Source: Triticum aestivum (taxonomy: Eukaryota; Streptophyta; Magnoliopsida; Poales; Poaceae). Taken from it: a stretch of 64,000 bases of DNA. The notes beneath the pieces were generated by a model. It was not told where the DNA came from. It did no database searches and saw nothing but the letters and a program-made list of their open reading frames with translations. Each line of letters begins with the position of its first letter. Position 1 is the first letter of the stretch. The stretch lies in NCBI RefSeq assembly GCF_018294505.1, contig NC_057795.1, positions 521,611,184 through 521,675,183 on the forward strand. Reading direction: 5' to 3'. Position numbers and translations under genes: made by a program. Shown here piece after piece: positions 24,388 to 35,689 of the stretch.

Positions 24388-25282
24388 TGTCGGATTTCGG
24401 GATCCGGCAACCCCTGAAAGGTTTGAACTTTGGGGTGCGTGCGGAGATCTCAACCTCCCCAGCCTAACTACTCGTGATCTCACTAGGCCTAACACATTGA
24501 TAACAAAGAGGCACAGAGACACAAAGATTTATATTGGTTCAGGCCACCATTGTGGTGTAATACCCTACTCTAGTGTGGTGTGGTGGATTGCCTCGAGGGG
24601 CTATGGATGAACAAGTACAGAGGATGAACTAGCCTCAGGACGTGAGGTGTTCTTGAGCTGGCGTATGCTCTACTTGTGCTGATCGACCCCCCTCCTCTAT
24701 GGTGGTGGCTAGGTCCTATTTATAGTGCCTTGGTCCTCTTCCCAAATATGAGCAGGAAGGGATCCCACAACGGCGGGATTTGAAAGGGGACAAGTAGCAC
24801 AATCTATCCTGACAAAAGTAGTCTTCGCCTGCGAAAAGCCTCTAGTCGTGACGCTGCGGTGGGCTCGGTGATGACCTCCGTCCTGCCGTCCTGGTGGTCT
24901 TGGTCTCGTTGCACCAGAATGGAAACCTTTGGCTGATTCCTTGGGACTTCGCGCCTGCGGCTTGCCTCGCTTGCACCAAAGAGGAAACCTGCGCACTGCG
25001 CCAGCCTGGCGCCTGCCTGGTGCCCGTCTGGCCTTGGTCTTCATGGCTCACGTTAGCTGAGCCTCATGAGGTAGCTGCATAGAACTCTCCGCCCCTCAGG
25101 AGCCCTCCTGAGGAGGCTGCTTCCTTCAGGGGTCTTGACGTCGTCCGCCCCACGAGGCTTGGCCCCTCGCGAGGGTCTTGCAATGTTTGTGCCAAAGTTG
25201 GGCCATACTAGGCTGTCGTTGAAGACACGTGGTGGGCCGTAGGCAGGCAGGACTGGATACCACCAAGTCCAGGACGCCGACA
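24388..25282 (-). repeat. 3' LTR of H2 (895 bp)
   Basis: On the minus strand it runs TGTCGGCGTCCTGG to ATCCCGAAATCCGACA. It is the same family as 21080-21819 and 53890-54105. A TATA box (minus strand CTATAAATAG) is at 24716-24725. The purine tract GGGCCCACGGGCTAC lies just before it at 25283-25297. Confidence 0.85.
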
Positions 25283-25607
25283 GTAGCCCGTGGGCCCAAG
25301 GCACACTCGGACTTGGCTTCCAGGCAAAGCCAAAGGGCAAGTGCGGAGCACCGCGGGGGCCAACCGCCTGCAGCCTTGATGACGCGTGGCGATTGATGGG
25401 ACATGGGCGACTCTGCTTTCCCATGCTGCCTCGGCAACTGCTCGATTTGACTGGTCGATGCGGCATGCAGAAGGTCTTGATGGCGCGGGGTTGCGGAGGC
25501 CAGCGGTTGGCCTCACGTGGCTATAATTGTGTGGGAGGGGTAGAGCCCCCCATCTGTCTTTCCTTCGGCTTGCTCCGGCCTGCTTTTCTCTTCTTCATCT
25601 TGCTCCC
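25283..25607 (+). promoter_or_regulatory. Leader and probable promoter of the H2 antisense gene
   Basis: The plus strand holds TATAATT at 25522-25528, 80-86 nt before the ATG at 25608. CCTCACGTGG just before it contains a G-box-like CACGTG (25514-25519). The leader shares TTTCCTTCGGCTTGCTCC with the leader of the unrelated H1 antisense gene. Confidence 0.45.
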
Positions 25608-26114
25608 ATGGCATCGCCGAAGAGATTTTCAGCGGCCGAGAAGGGGAAGGCCTCCAAGGAGGGGCCAACTTCTCCTCCTCCCAAGAGGGGTCGTGGGTGT
25701 CCCCGCAAGCATGCTGCGGTCCCTCCAGCAGCACCTAGAGGGCACGGGCGCGCGCCCCCCAGAAGCGACGTTGCTCTAGGTGCCTGCCATGGCACCTCTT
25801 CCTGCGGCGAGGGCCACCGGCTCCGGAGCAGCCCCCATGACGAAGGGAGGCGCGCCGTGATCGTGCGCCCACCCCGGACGCACTTCTCCTTGCTGGATGT
25901 GCTCCCTGAGTTTGTTGTGTGGTCGGTGAGCCCGACAGACACCTCGCTTCAGCTCCCACGCTTCTTCTCTGGCGAGCTTCCTTCTTCAGGGCTTGCTGGT
26001 CTCTGGCTGCAGGCTGATGGGTGTTGCAGCAGGGCTTCGTGGGTTAGCACCGAGGTCTCCGCCTCAGGTAGCGTGGTGCTGACCCGCGACTAGCACACCT
26101 TTTCCCGCGCGCGT
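25608..26114 (+). pseudogene. H2 antisense gene, 5' part: AT-hook-like motif and start of a B3-like domain
   Basis: Frame from ATG 25608 (context CCCATGG). A basic segment near residues 25-36 (KRGRGCPRKHA) resembles an AT-hook KRGRGRPRK with one Arg changed to Cys. From about residue 90 the pattern LPRFFSGEL...LTRD.HTFSRAR resembles a plant B3 DNA-binding domain, where similar phrases begin strand 1 and the LT.GW..F helix. The Trp of that helix is replaced by TAG at 26091-26093 (TGG to TAG). The frame meets the M insertion at 26114 and resumes in phase at 42067. It is encoded antisense to H2, downstream of integrase. Similar grass sequences are, from memory, annotated as TF-B3 domain proteins. 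Role unknown; DNA binding is an inference. Confidence 0.6.
26110..26114. repeat. Left target-site duplication of M (CGCGT)
   Basis: CGCGT is repeated exactly at 42067-42071 on the other side of M. It lies within the B3-like coding sequence of H2. Confidence 0.92.
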
Positions 26115-27781
26115 TGATACGTCTCCAACATATCTATAATTTATGAAGCATTCATGCTATTTTATTATCTGTTTTGAATGATTACGGGCTTTATTATACA
26201 CTTTTGTATTACTTTTGGGACTGACCTACTAACCGGAGGCCCAGCCCATATTGCTGTTTTATTGCCTGTTTCAGTTTTTCAAAGAAAAGAAATATCAAAC
26301 AGAGTCCAAATGGAATGAAACCTTCAACAACGTGATTTTTGGAAAGATTATGATCCAGGAGACTTGGAGTGCAAGCCGGGGGTCATCAAGGAAGCCACGA
26401 GACAGGGGGGCGCGCCCTACCCTCTCGTGCGCCCCTCGAGGCTCCCCCGACCGACTTTTTTCACCTATATAAGCCTATGTACCCTAAAAACATCGAATAT
26501 CAAGATATATCGGGAGTTCTGCCGTCGCAAGCCTCTGTAGCCACCAGAAACCTCTCGAGAGCCCTTCCCGGCACCCTGCCGGAGGGGGGATCCTTCACCG
26601 ATGGCCATCTTCATCATCCCGGCGCTATCCATGACGAGGAGGGAGTAGTTCACCCTCGAGGCTAAGGGTACGTACCAGTAGCTATGTGTTTGATCTCTCT
26701 CTCTCTCTCGTGTTCCCTCTATGGCACGATCTTGATGTATCCTGAGCTTTGCTATTATAGTTGGATCTTATGATGTTTCTCCCCCCTCTACTCTCTTGTG
26801 ATGAATTGAGTTTTCCTCTTGAAGTTATCTTATCGGATTGAGTCTTTAATGATTTGAGAACACTTGATGTATGTCTTGCCGTGCTTATCTGTGGTGACAA
26901 TGGGATATCATGTGCCACTTGATGTATGTTTTGGTGACCAACTTGCGGGTTCCGCCCATGAACCTATGCATAGGGGTTGGCACACATTTTCGTCTTGACT
27001 CTCCGGTAGAAACTTTGGGGCACTCTTTGAAGTACTTTGTGTTGGTTGAATAGATGAATCTGAGATTGTGTGATGCATATCGTATAATCATGCCCATGGA
27101 TACTTGAGGTGACAATGGAGTATCTAGGTGACATTAGGGTTTTGGTTGATTTGTGTCTTAAGGTGTTATTCTAGTATGAACTATATGATGGATTGAGCGG
27201 AAAGTATAGCTTCACGTTATTTTAGTACGAACTCTTGAATAGATAGAACAGAAAGGATAACTTTGAGGTGGTTTCGTACCCTACCATAATCTGTTCGTTT
27301 GTTCTCCGCTATTAGTGGCTTTGGAGTGACTCTTTGTTGCATGTTGAGGGATTTTTATATGATCTATCTATGTTATTATTGTTGAGAGAACTTGCACTAG
27401 TGAAAGTATGAACCCTAGGCCTTGTTTCCTACCATTGCAATACCATTTACGCTCACTTTTACCACTTGTTACCTTGCTGTTTTTATAATTTCAGATTACA
27501 AATACCTTTATCTACCATCCATATTGCACTTGTATCACCATCTCTTTGCCGAACTAGTGCATGTATACAATTTACCATTGTATTGGGTGTGTTGGGGACA
27601 CAAGAGACTCTTTGTTATTTGGTTGCAGGGTTGTTTGACAGAGACCATCTTCATCCTATGCCTCCTACGGATTGATAAACCTTAGGTCATCCACTTGAGG
27701 GAAATTTGCTACTGTTCTACAAACCTGTGCACTTGCAGGCCCAACAACGTCTACAAGAAGAAGGTTGTGTAGTAGACATCA
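26115..27781 (+). repeat. 5' LTR of M (1667 bp)
   Basis: Sister of 40351-42066. TATA box TATATAA at 26466-26472, and a (TC)8 run at 26694-26709. The GC-rich hairpin of the sister is collapsed here (26394-26430): about 18 bp, including the loop, are missing. Confidence 0.92.
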
Positions 27782-27791
27782 AGCTCTTTTC

Positions 27792-27809
27792 TAGTGCCGT
27801 TGCCGGGGA
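27792..27809 (+). other. Primer-binding site of M (tRNA-Asp, decayed)
   Basis: TAGTGCCGTTGCCGGGGA, ten bases after the LTR, differs at two positions from the perfect tRNA-Asp complement TGGCGCCGTTGCCGGGGA seen in S. Confidence 0.8.
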
Positions 27810-27906
27810 GGTGAGTGCTTGAAGGTATATCTTTAGATCTTGAAATCGAATCTTTTTGTTTCTTGTTTTATCACTAGTTTAGTCTATAAAAGAAAACTAC
27901 AAAAAA

Positions 27907-28212
27907 ATGGAATTAAGTTTGTCTCATACGATTCATCTTTTTGATATCTTTCGTGAGTATGATGGAAAGGAAAATTGTGCTCAAGTGCTAGAAGAAGAAA
28001 TCTATAAAATGTTTGTCACTAAATCTTTCAATGATGAGCATGATTGCAATGTTGTTAGTATGAACTCTTTGAATATCCATAGTACTAATGATGATTGCAC
28101 TAGTCATGATGAAAATATCTTTTATGAGCATGTCAACTTTTGTGGAGTGCATGTTTGCATGAACACACCGAATAGAGAAAAGATACATATTGCAAGAAGC
28201 ATAAGCATTTAG
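27907..28212 (+). CDS. Small ORF of M, unknown function (101 codons)
   Basis: An open frame from ATG 27907 (MELSLSHTIHLFDIFREYDG) to TAG 28212, about 100 bp after the primer-binding site. It is acidic and Asn/Asp/His-rich, with several Cys residues and a Met-Asn-Ser-Leu-Asn phrase. No domain, signal peptide or membrane segment is visible. From memory, similar short frames with the phrase VVSMNSLNIH occur in other wheat non-autonomous elements, where they may be relics of a gag N-terminus. Whether it is translated is unknown. Confidence 0.4.
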   Translation: MELSLSHTIHLFDIFREYDGKENCAQVLEEEIYKMFVTKSFNDEHDCNVVSMNSLNIHSTNDDCTSHDENIFYEHVNFCGVHVCMNTPNREKIHIARSISI

Positions 28213-30678
28213 AAACTAAATGGTTTCAAGTAAGGCATTAAAGAAAAGAGCTTGTTGAGAGACAACCCAATATTTACCCTTACTGTTTTTGTGTGTCCAC
28301 AGGATTATGCTACTGTAGTAATCATGTTTTATAGCTTTTGTTTCAATAAAGTGCCAAGTAGAGCCTTTGGGAAGACTTGGGTGAAGTCTTTGTGATCTTG
28401 CTGTAAAAAACAGAAAATTTAGCGCTCACGATATTAGCTACCATTTTTTACCAGAGAGTGATTTTATGTTTATTATTTTTGCAAATGATTAATAGACAAA
28501 TTCCTCAGGTCCACCAATTTATTTCATAATTTTTCGGGTTCCATAAGTATACGTTTGATACAGATTACTACAGACTATTCTGTTTTTGACAGATTCTGTT
28601 TTCTTTGTGTTGTTTGCTTATTTTGATGAATCTATGGCTAGTATGTAAGGGTATGAACCATAGAAAAGTTGTAATACATTAGGTTTAACACAACTATAAA
28701 TAAAGAATGAGTTCATTACAGTACCTTAAAGTGGTGGCTTGTCTTCTTGTACTAACGGAGCTTACGAGTTTTGTCTTGAGTTTTGTGTGGTTGAAGTTTT
28801 CAAGTTTTGGGTAAAGATTCGATGGACTATGGAATAAGGAGTGGCAAGAGCCTAAGCTTGGGGATGCCCAAGGCACCCCAAGGTAATATCCAAGGACAAC
28901 CAAGAGCTTAAGCTTGGGGATGCCCCGGAAGGCATCCCTTCTTTCGTCTTTGTTCATCGGTAACTTTACTTGAAGCTATATTTTTATTCACCACATGATA
29001 TGTGTTTTGCTTGGAGCGTCATTTTCTTTTGTTAGTATTTGCCTGCTGTTATGTACAATAATGTTTTGCATCTTTATTTTCAATAAAAATGTCAAGGATA
29101 GCCTTTACCATGCTTATTTTGCTAGTATACATGTTGCTGTTTGAAAACAGAAAGTTTACCACTGTTGCAAAAATTCCCTAGAAAAGTCAGAGAGTGGTAT
29201 AATGTTGAATCTTTTTGAATAATGAGCTCTGATAAATCTTCTACAGCGTAGTATTTTTCTTATAATTTTTGGAGTTAGGGAAGTATGATGAATCTTGCAT
29301 TCTTTACAGACTATACTGTTTTGGCAGATTGCTGTTATGTTTGCATTGTTTGCATATGTTTGCTTGTTTGATGATTCTATTTGAGGATAGGAGTATTAAA
29401 TATGCAGAGACATTTAGTATTCAATGTTAAATAATAATCTTAGTGATTTGTTACAGTAGAAAATGATAAGTTTTTGCATTGATTTATACTAACCTATCTC
29501 ACGAGTTCTTGTTGAGTTTGTTGTGGATGAAGCCTTTGATAAAAAGAAGAGAAACCATGATATGAGAGGAATTAAGGAGACACAAAAGTTCAATCTTGGG
29601 GATGCCCAAGGCACCCCAAGATAATATTTCAAGAAGTCTCAAGCATCTAAGCTTGGGGATGCCCCGGTAGGCATCCCACCTTTCTTCTTCAACAACTATC
29701 GGTTAGTATCAGTTGAACCTAAGTTTTTGCTTCTTCACTTGAGTCGTGCTATCCTTGCAATGTCATTTTATTTTGCTTTGCTTGCTGTTTGAATACAATA
29801 CCAAGATCTAAAATTCTTTATTGAGAGAGAGAGTCTTCACATAGTTACATGATTATTTAACTACTCATTGATCTTCACTTATATCTTGTTGGAGTACTTT
29901 TTCATTTACTCTTGTGCTTCACATATATCCTATGAGTAAATGGTTGAATGAGTTGAATGTCATAAATCTGAAATTATATATGTTTCATTTGCTTATCCCA
30001 TGGGGAGTAATGACTTCACATCTAAGAAGTAGAGCTTGTAAATTTATTGACGGTTAGGAAGCATTGTATTGGTCATTTGAACAATTCATGAAAGAATATT
30101 GAAGGAAGAGAGATTTCACATATAAATATATTATCATGGACATCTTTTATAATTGTGAGCACTCATTAAGTATGACATGCTAAAGAGTTGATGTTGGACA
30201 AGGAAGACAACATAATGGGTTATGTTTTCTCGCATCTCAGTTAAAGTATATTGTCATGGATCAATCAAACATGTTGAGCTTGCCTTTCCCCCTCATGCTA
30301 GCCAAAATTCCTAGCACCAAGTAGAGATACTACTTGTGCTTTCAAATATCCTTAAACCCAGTTTTGCCATGAGAGTCCACCATATATACCTATGGATTGA
30401 GTAAGATCCTTCAAGTAAGTTGTCATCGGTGCAAGCAATAAAAATTGCTCTCTAAATATGCATGCCTTATTAGTGCGGAGAAAATAAGCTTTGTACGATC
30501 TTGTTATGGAAGCAATAAAAGCGACGGACTGCATAATAAAGGTCCATATACAAGGGGCAATATAAAGTGACATTCTTTCGCATTAAGATTTTGTGTATCC
30601 AACCCTAAAAACACATGACAACCTCTGCTTCCCTCTGCGAAGGGCCTATCTTTTACTTTATGCAAGAGTCAAGGTGAT
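28213..30678 (+). other. Non-coding interior of M with repeated purine-tract-like blocks
   Basis: About 2.5 kb without genes. Two diverged blocks about 740 bp apart (28840-28940 and 29580-29680) each contain a pair AGCTTGGGGATGCCC...GGCACCCCAAG and AAGCTTGGGGATGCCCCGG. The sequence before each block is also related, with CAATAAA-type AT-rich stretches and TACAGACTAT followed by TTCTGTTTTT or ACTGTTTTGG. The same motif GCTTGGGGATGC is the real purine tract at 40339-40350. A third, weaker unit may begin near 29740. Confidence 0.6.
30674..30678. repeat. Left target-site duplication of A (GTGAT)
   Basis: GTGAT is repeated exactly at 39783-39787. Removing A restores AAGGTGATCTTCACCTT, a near-perfect palindrome in M. 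Confidence 0.92.
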
Positions 30679-31148
30679 TGAGGGAGTCCTGGATTAGGGG
30701 GTGTCCGGATGGCCGGACTAAGACCTTTATCCGGACTCCCGGACTATGCAGATACAAGATTGAAGACTCCGTCCCATGTCCGGATGGGACTTTCCTTGGC
30801 GTGGAAGGCAAGCTTGGCGATACGATATGAAGATCTCCTCCCATTGTAACCGACTCTGTGTAACCCTAGCCCTCTCCGGTGTCTATATAAACCGGAGAGT
30901 TTTAGTCTATAGGACGAACAACAATCATACCATAGGCTAGATTCTAGGGTTTAGCCACTCCGATCTCGTGGTAGATCTACTCTTGTACTACCCATATCAT
31001 ATATTAATCAAGCAGGAGTAGGGTTTTACCTCCATTCAGAGGGCCCGAACCTGGGTAAAAACACCGTGTCCCTTGTCTCCTGTTACCATCCACCTAGACG
31101 CACAATTCGGGACCCCCTACCCAAGATCCGCCGGTTTTGACACTGACA
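30679..31148 (+). repeat. 5' LTR of A (470 bp)
   Basis: Runs TGAGGGAGTCCTGG to GTTTTGACACTGACA. TATA box TATATAA at 30884-30890, in the shared phrase GGTGTCTATATAAACCGG. Confidence 0.92.
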
Positions 31149-31166
31149 TTGGTGCTTTCATTGAGA
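31149..31166 (+). other. Probable primer-binding region of A
   Basis: TTGGTGCTTTCATTGAGA directly follows the LTR and is conserved in B at 44750-44767. Its position is right for a primer-binding site. I cannot assign the tRNA with confidence. Confidence 0.5.
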
Positions 31167-31194
31167 TCCTCTGTGTCGTCGCCTTTTAGGCCCG

Positions 31195-33766
31195 ATGGCT
31201 TCTTCGCTCGTCAATCGCGATGCGGTCCGGGATGAGACTTTTCTCCCCGGACAGATCTTCGTATTCGGCGGCTTCGCACTATGGGCCGACTCATTTGGCC
31301 ATCTGGAGCAGATCGAAAGCTACGCCCCTGGCCATCAGGTCAGGTTTGGAAGCTTAAACTACACATCCGACATCCGCGGGGACTTGATCTTCGACGGATT
31401 CGAGCCAGAACCGGGTGCGCTGCACTATCATGATGGGCACGATTTAGCTCCGTCATCGGACAACGCCTAGAGCGTCGCTCAGGTGTCCGCTCCGACCATT
31501 AGCCTGGAGCCCACTACGCCAGTCGGGGACGGACGGTTAGACGCCACCCCGGAAACTGCAATCTCTACGCCACCCCAGATACCAGCCTAGTCCCTTGCAA
31601 GGCCCGTGACTCCAAGGTGCCGGACTCCGATCCAGACTCCGTAAATCCCGCACCTCTCCCGGTTAAGCCCGATTGGGCTCCGGTCATGGAGTTCACCGCC
31701 GCGGATGTCTTTTAGCACTCACCTTTCGGCAACATCCTGAATTTGTTAAAGTCTCTCTCTTTGTCAGGAGAGCCCTGGCCGGACTACGGCCAACACGGTT
31801 GGGATGCGGACGACGAAGAAATTTGTAGCCCACCCACCACCCACTTCGTAGCCACTGTCGACGATTTAACCGACATGCTCGACTTCGACTCCGAAGACAT
31901 CAACGACATGGACGCCGATGTAGGAGACGATCAAGAACCAGTGCCTATAGGGAACTGGAAAGCCACCTCGTCATATGACATATACATGGTGGACACCCCT
32001 AAAGCGGGGGATGGCGAGGAGAAAACAGAGGATGACCCCTCCAAGAAGCAACCCAAGCGTGGACGTCAGCGGCGCCGCTCTAAGTCCCGCCAAAGCAAAA
32101 ACGGCGATTCCAGCACCAGAGATAACAATACGCGGACAGTGCCGAAGACAACCCCCTCCTGCAGGATTCAGTGCAGGAGGACGAAGGAGCCAGCCCTCAT
32201 GAGAGAGCGGCCGACAAATAGGATGAGGACGACAATTACATGCCTCCCTCCGAAGATGAGGCAAGCCTCGACGATGATGAATTCGTCGTGCCAGAGGATC
32301 CCGTCGAGCAAGAGCGTTTCAAATGCAGACTCGTAGCCACGGCAAGCAGACTCAAGAAGAAACAGCAGCAGCTTAGAGCTGACCAAGACTTGCTAGCCGA
32401 CAGATGGACCGAAGTCCTGGCGGCCGAAGAGTATAAACTAGAACGCCCATCCAAGAGCTACCCGAAGCGCAGGCTGCTTCCCCAACTTGAGGAGGAAGCA
32501 ACTAAACCTACATCTCCAGCGTACGATGCACCCGATCGGCCACGCCATGGCCGCGATAGAGAGGCCTTCAGGCCCTCAAGCCAAGCCGCACCCCAACACC
32601 GCTCAAAACATACCAGAGTACGGGGAGACGTAACAGACCTCCGGTACATCTTGGAGAATAAGGCAAGGCAAACAAGATCGATCTACGGATCGCATGGGCG
32701 CCCTGCCTCACGTGATGCTATCTGTCACACCGGACATAATAAGTATGGCCCGGCCGAATACAACAGGCCAAGCTCGTCCGAGCTGCGTCGTGATATAGCC
32801 CAGTACAGGGGCGCCGCACACCCACTATGCTTCACAAACGAAGTAATGGATCATCAAATCCCCGAGGGCTTCAAGCCCGTAAACATCGAATCATACGATG
32901 GCACAACAGATCCTGCGGTATGGATCGAAGATTATCTTCTTCACATCCACATGGCCCGTGGTGATGATCTACACGCCATCAAATACCTCCCGCTCAAGCT
33001 TAAAGGACCAGCTCGACATTGGCTTAATAGCCTGCCTGCAGAGTCAATTAGTTGTTGGGAGGACCTGGAATCCGCATTCCTTGACAACTTCCAGGGCACC
33101 TATGTGCGACCACCAGACGCCAATGACCTAAGCCACATAATCCAGCAGCCAGAGGAATCGGCCAGACAATTCTGGACACGGTTCCTGACCAAGAAAAACC
33201 AAATAGTCGATTGTCCGGACGCCGAGGCCCTCGCAGCCTTCAGGCACAACATCCGAGATGAATGGCTTGCCCGGCACCTAGGACAGGAAAAGCCGAAGTC
33301 TATGGCAGCCCTCACGACAATCATGACCCGCTTCTGCGCGGAAGAAGATAGCTGGCTAGCTCGTAGCAACAACATAACCAAGAGCCCCGGCAATTCGGAT
33401 AACAAGGATAACAACAGCAGCTCACGTCACAACAAGCATAATCGCCGCATTAACGGTGACAATACTGAAGATATGGCAGTCACTGCCGGATTCAGAGGCT
33501 CTAAACTGGGTCAGCGGAAAAAGGCATTCAAAAGAAACCCTTAGGGCCCATCCAGCTTAGATCGGATACTCGATCGCTCGTGCCAGATACACGGCACACC
33601 CGAACAACCGGCCAATCACACCAACAGGGATTGTTGGGTGTTCAAGCAGGCAGGCAAGTTAAGTGCCGAGACCAGAGACAAGGGGCTACATAGCGATGAC
33701 GAGGAGGGGCCCCGGCCGCGAACAACAAAGGGCAGTAGGGATCCCCCCCGCAAGTTCGGACGGTGA
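31195..33766 (+). pseudogene. Gag of A, broken
   Basis: Starts at ATG 31195 (MASSLVNRDAVRDETFLPG). N-terminal pieces lie in shifted frames (31195-31470, then 31743 to about 32130) with several stops. The main frame 32240-33544 carries an acidic linker, a Lys-rich helical segment (RLKKKQQQLRADQD) and the Retrotrans_gag core, with PLKLKGPARHWLNSLP and TRFLTKKNQIVDCPDAEAL. An in-frame TAG at 33542-33544 precedes a zinc knuckle of unusual spacing, C-x2-H-x8-H-x4-C (CQIHGTPEQPANHTNRDC), and the frame ends at TGA 33764-33766. B keeps the same core and knuckle without that stop. Gag would assemble particles and package RNA; this copy cannot make it whole. Confidence 0.82.
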
Positions 33767-34482
33767 ATATGATATACGCAACCCACATCCCAAAAGGGAG
33801 CGGAAGCGTGCTCTCAAGGACGTCTACGCGCTGGAGCCAGTCGCCCCAAAGTTCAACCCATGGTCCTCCTGCCCGATCACCTTCGATCGACGGGACCATC
33901 CCACTAGCATCTGTCACGGCGGATTCGCCGCACTGGTCCTAGACCCAATTATCGACGGATTCCACCTTACCAGAGTCCTAATGGACGGCGGCAGTAGCCT
34001 GAACCTGCTTTACCAGGACAGTGCGAAAAATGGGCATCGATCCTTCAAGGATTAAACCCACAAAGACAACCTTCAAAGGTGTCATACCAGGGGTAGAAGC
34101 CAGCTGTACAGGCTCGGTCACACTCCAGGTGGTGTTTGGATCCCCGGATAACATCCGGAGTGAGGAGTTAATCTTCGACATAGTCCCATTCCGCAGCGGC
34201 TATCACGCCCTGCTCGGGCGAACCGCATTTGCCAAATTCAATGCGGTGCCTCACTACGCATATCTCAAGCTCAAGATGCCAGGACCTAGCGGAGTCATCA
34301 CAGTAAACGGAAACACCGAATGCTCTCTTCGAACGGAGGAGCACACGGCGGCCCTGGCAGCGGAAGTACAGAGTAGCCTCTCAAGGAAGTTCTCCAATCC
34401 AAGTGCCAAACGTCCGGATAACGTCAAGCGAGCCCGAAGTAACCTACAACAAATCCGGCTGGCACGTTCCGAGCAAGCATAG
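33663..34482 (+). pseudogene. Aspartic protease of A, split by a frameshift
   Basis: Two overlapping frames form one protease. The first (to 34055) contains the active-site phrase VLMDGGSSLNLLY, with DGG in the Asp-Ser/Thr-Gly position, as in many Tat-type proteases. The second (34021-34482) continues with KTTFKGVIPG and the flap and C-terminal phrase HALLGRTAFAKFNAVPHYAYLKLKMPGP. The shift lies in the shared stretch 34021-34055. The protein then runs out with a basic tail, where RT would start in a full element. It would process Gag-Pol inside particles. Confidence 0.78.
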
Positions 34483-35689
34483 CAGTGCAGCCCCAACCCC
34501 GGCCCCCGTCAAACGGCAATACTGGTACCACGCGTACATAATTACGCCTTAGAGATACCATGGGCATAAGGGGAGGGGCACAACAACGGCATGCCCAGAA
34601 TGCGGCTCAACCGCACTAAGGGGCTCCCTATTTCGCCGTTTTCCTTTTCACACACTTTCAGGACCCAACTATTCGGAAGGCCTGTCCGACAATACTCTCG
34701 CCGAACCAACGATGCAATAGCCAGGGAGGAAGCAAGCCACGCAAAAGTCCAGGTGGTCTCTATAACGAGTTTAATACCTGTTTCTCTTACAATCCTGCAG
34801 CTTGCCCCTGAAGGGGAATATGTCAAATACTCCCATCTCTTGCTTACCACACTTTTTGTATCATTCTGCTTTCGCAGCAGCCCTTTTTTAATGAACAATA
34901 CATAGCTCTTACCTATTATTGTACTTATCTATTTTTATATGCAAATATGTTCAGTCATGACACTATGCAACCTTACACTTTGGTATGGATAATACACCAG
35001 GGGCTTATAACACCCCATAACGTGGTGTGAGAAGACCGAACACTCTAACAAGTGCGGCACCCCGAACTTATAGCACTATATGCATCGGCTCCGAATCATG
35101 TCTTTGGTCAATAGTTGGGTTTGCCCGACTCCCATGTTTTGGTACCTTACGTTCCGCATTGTTGGCTAAGGTAGCGCTGGGAGAACTACTGCGATTGTGC
35201 CCCAGTTGAGCTGGGTTAACACCTCAGTAGAGAAAGCTAAAACTGACTGTCATGATAGTGCGAGAGACCGGTCGCTGTTCGCGAGGTTTTTTTCAAGTCC
35301 TTAAAGACTTATGCCGTTTCAAGCGAGGAACCGGACTTATCCGGCCTAGGCGTGGATAGCGCCCCGAACTCAGTCTTCCGAATACTAGGGGCTTCACCGA
35401 AATTTAAAATTATAGAATTCTATGGCTAAGTGAGAGTGATAAAGCATTATAAGTCCGACGGCCTGGTTCGCTGTGCTGAACGCCTCCCTAGATGGACCCA
35501 AGAATGGGAACAAGAGCGCTCAGGTTTATCCCGAACACCCCAGCACTCGTGGCATGGGGGTCGAAGCCGAGGACTTGCATCTCTCAGATTTGATAAATGG
35601 TCGCACAGAAGGTAATATTTTAAATTAACAAGCGTTGCTTAACGCATATGAACAAAGATTCAGCGTACAGGATAACAAATGCGAGTTTA
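34483..35689 (+). other. Non-coding region of A in place of RT-integrase
   Basis: About 1.2 kb between the protease and the antisense gene with no RT, RNase H or integrase motif. Parts match B around 48190-48540, including GCTCCGAATCATGTCTTTGG and CCTTACGTTCCGC. The segment is thus an ancestral feature of this non-autonomous family and not a private deletion. Confidence 0.65.

Noticed and set aside
19501..27809. tRNA genes suggested by tRNA-Asp-like sequence at 19501 and 27792
   Set aside because: Only 18 nt complementary to a tRNA 3' end is present, at primer-binding positions; no cloverleaf can be drawn.
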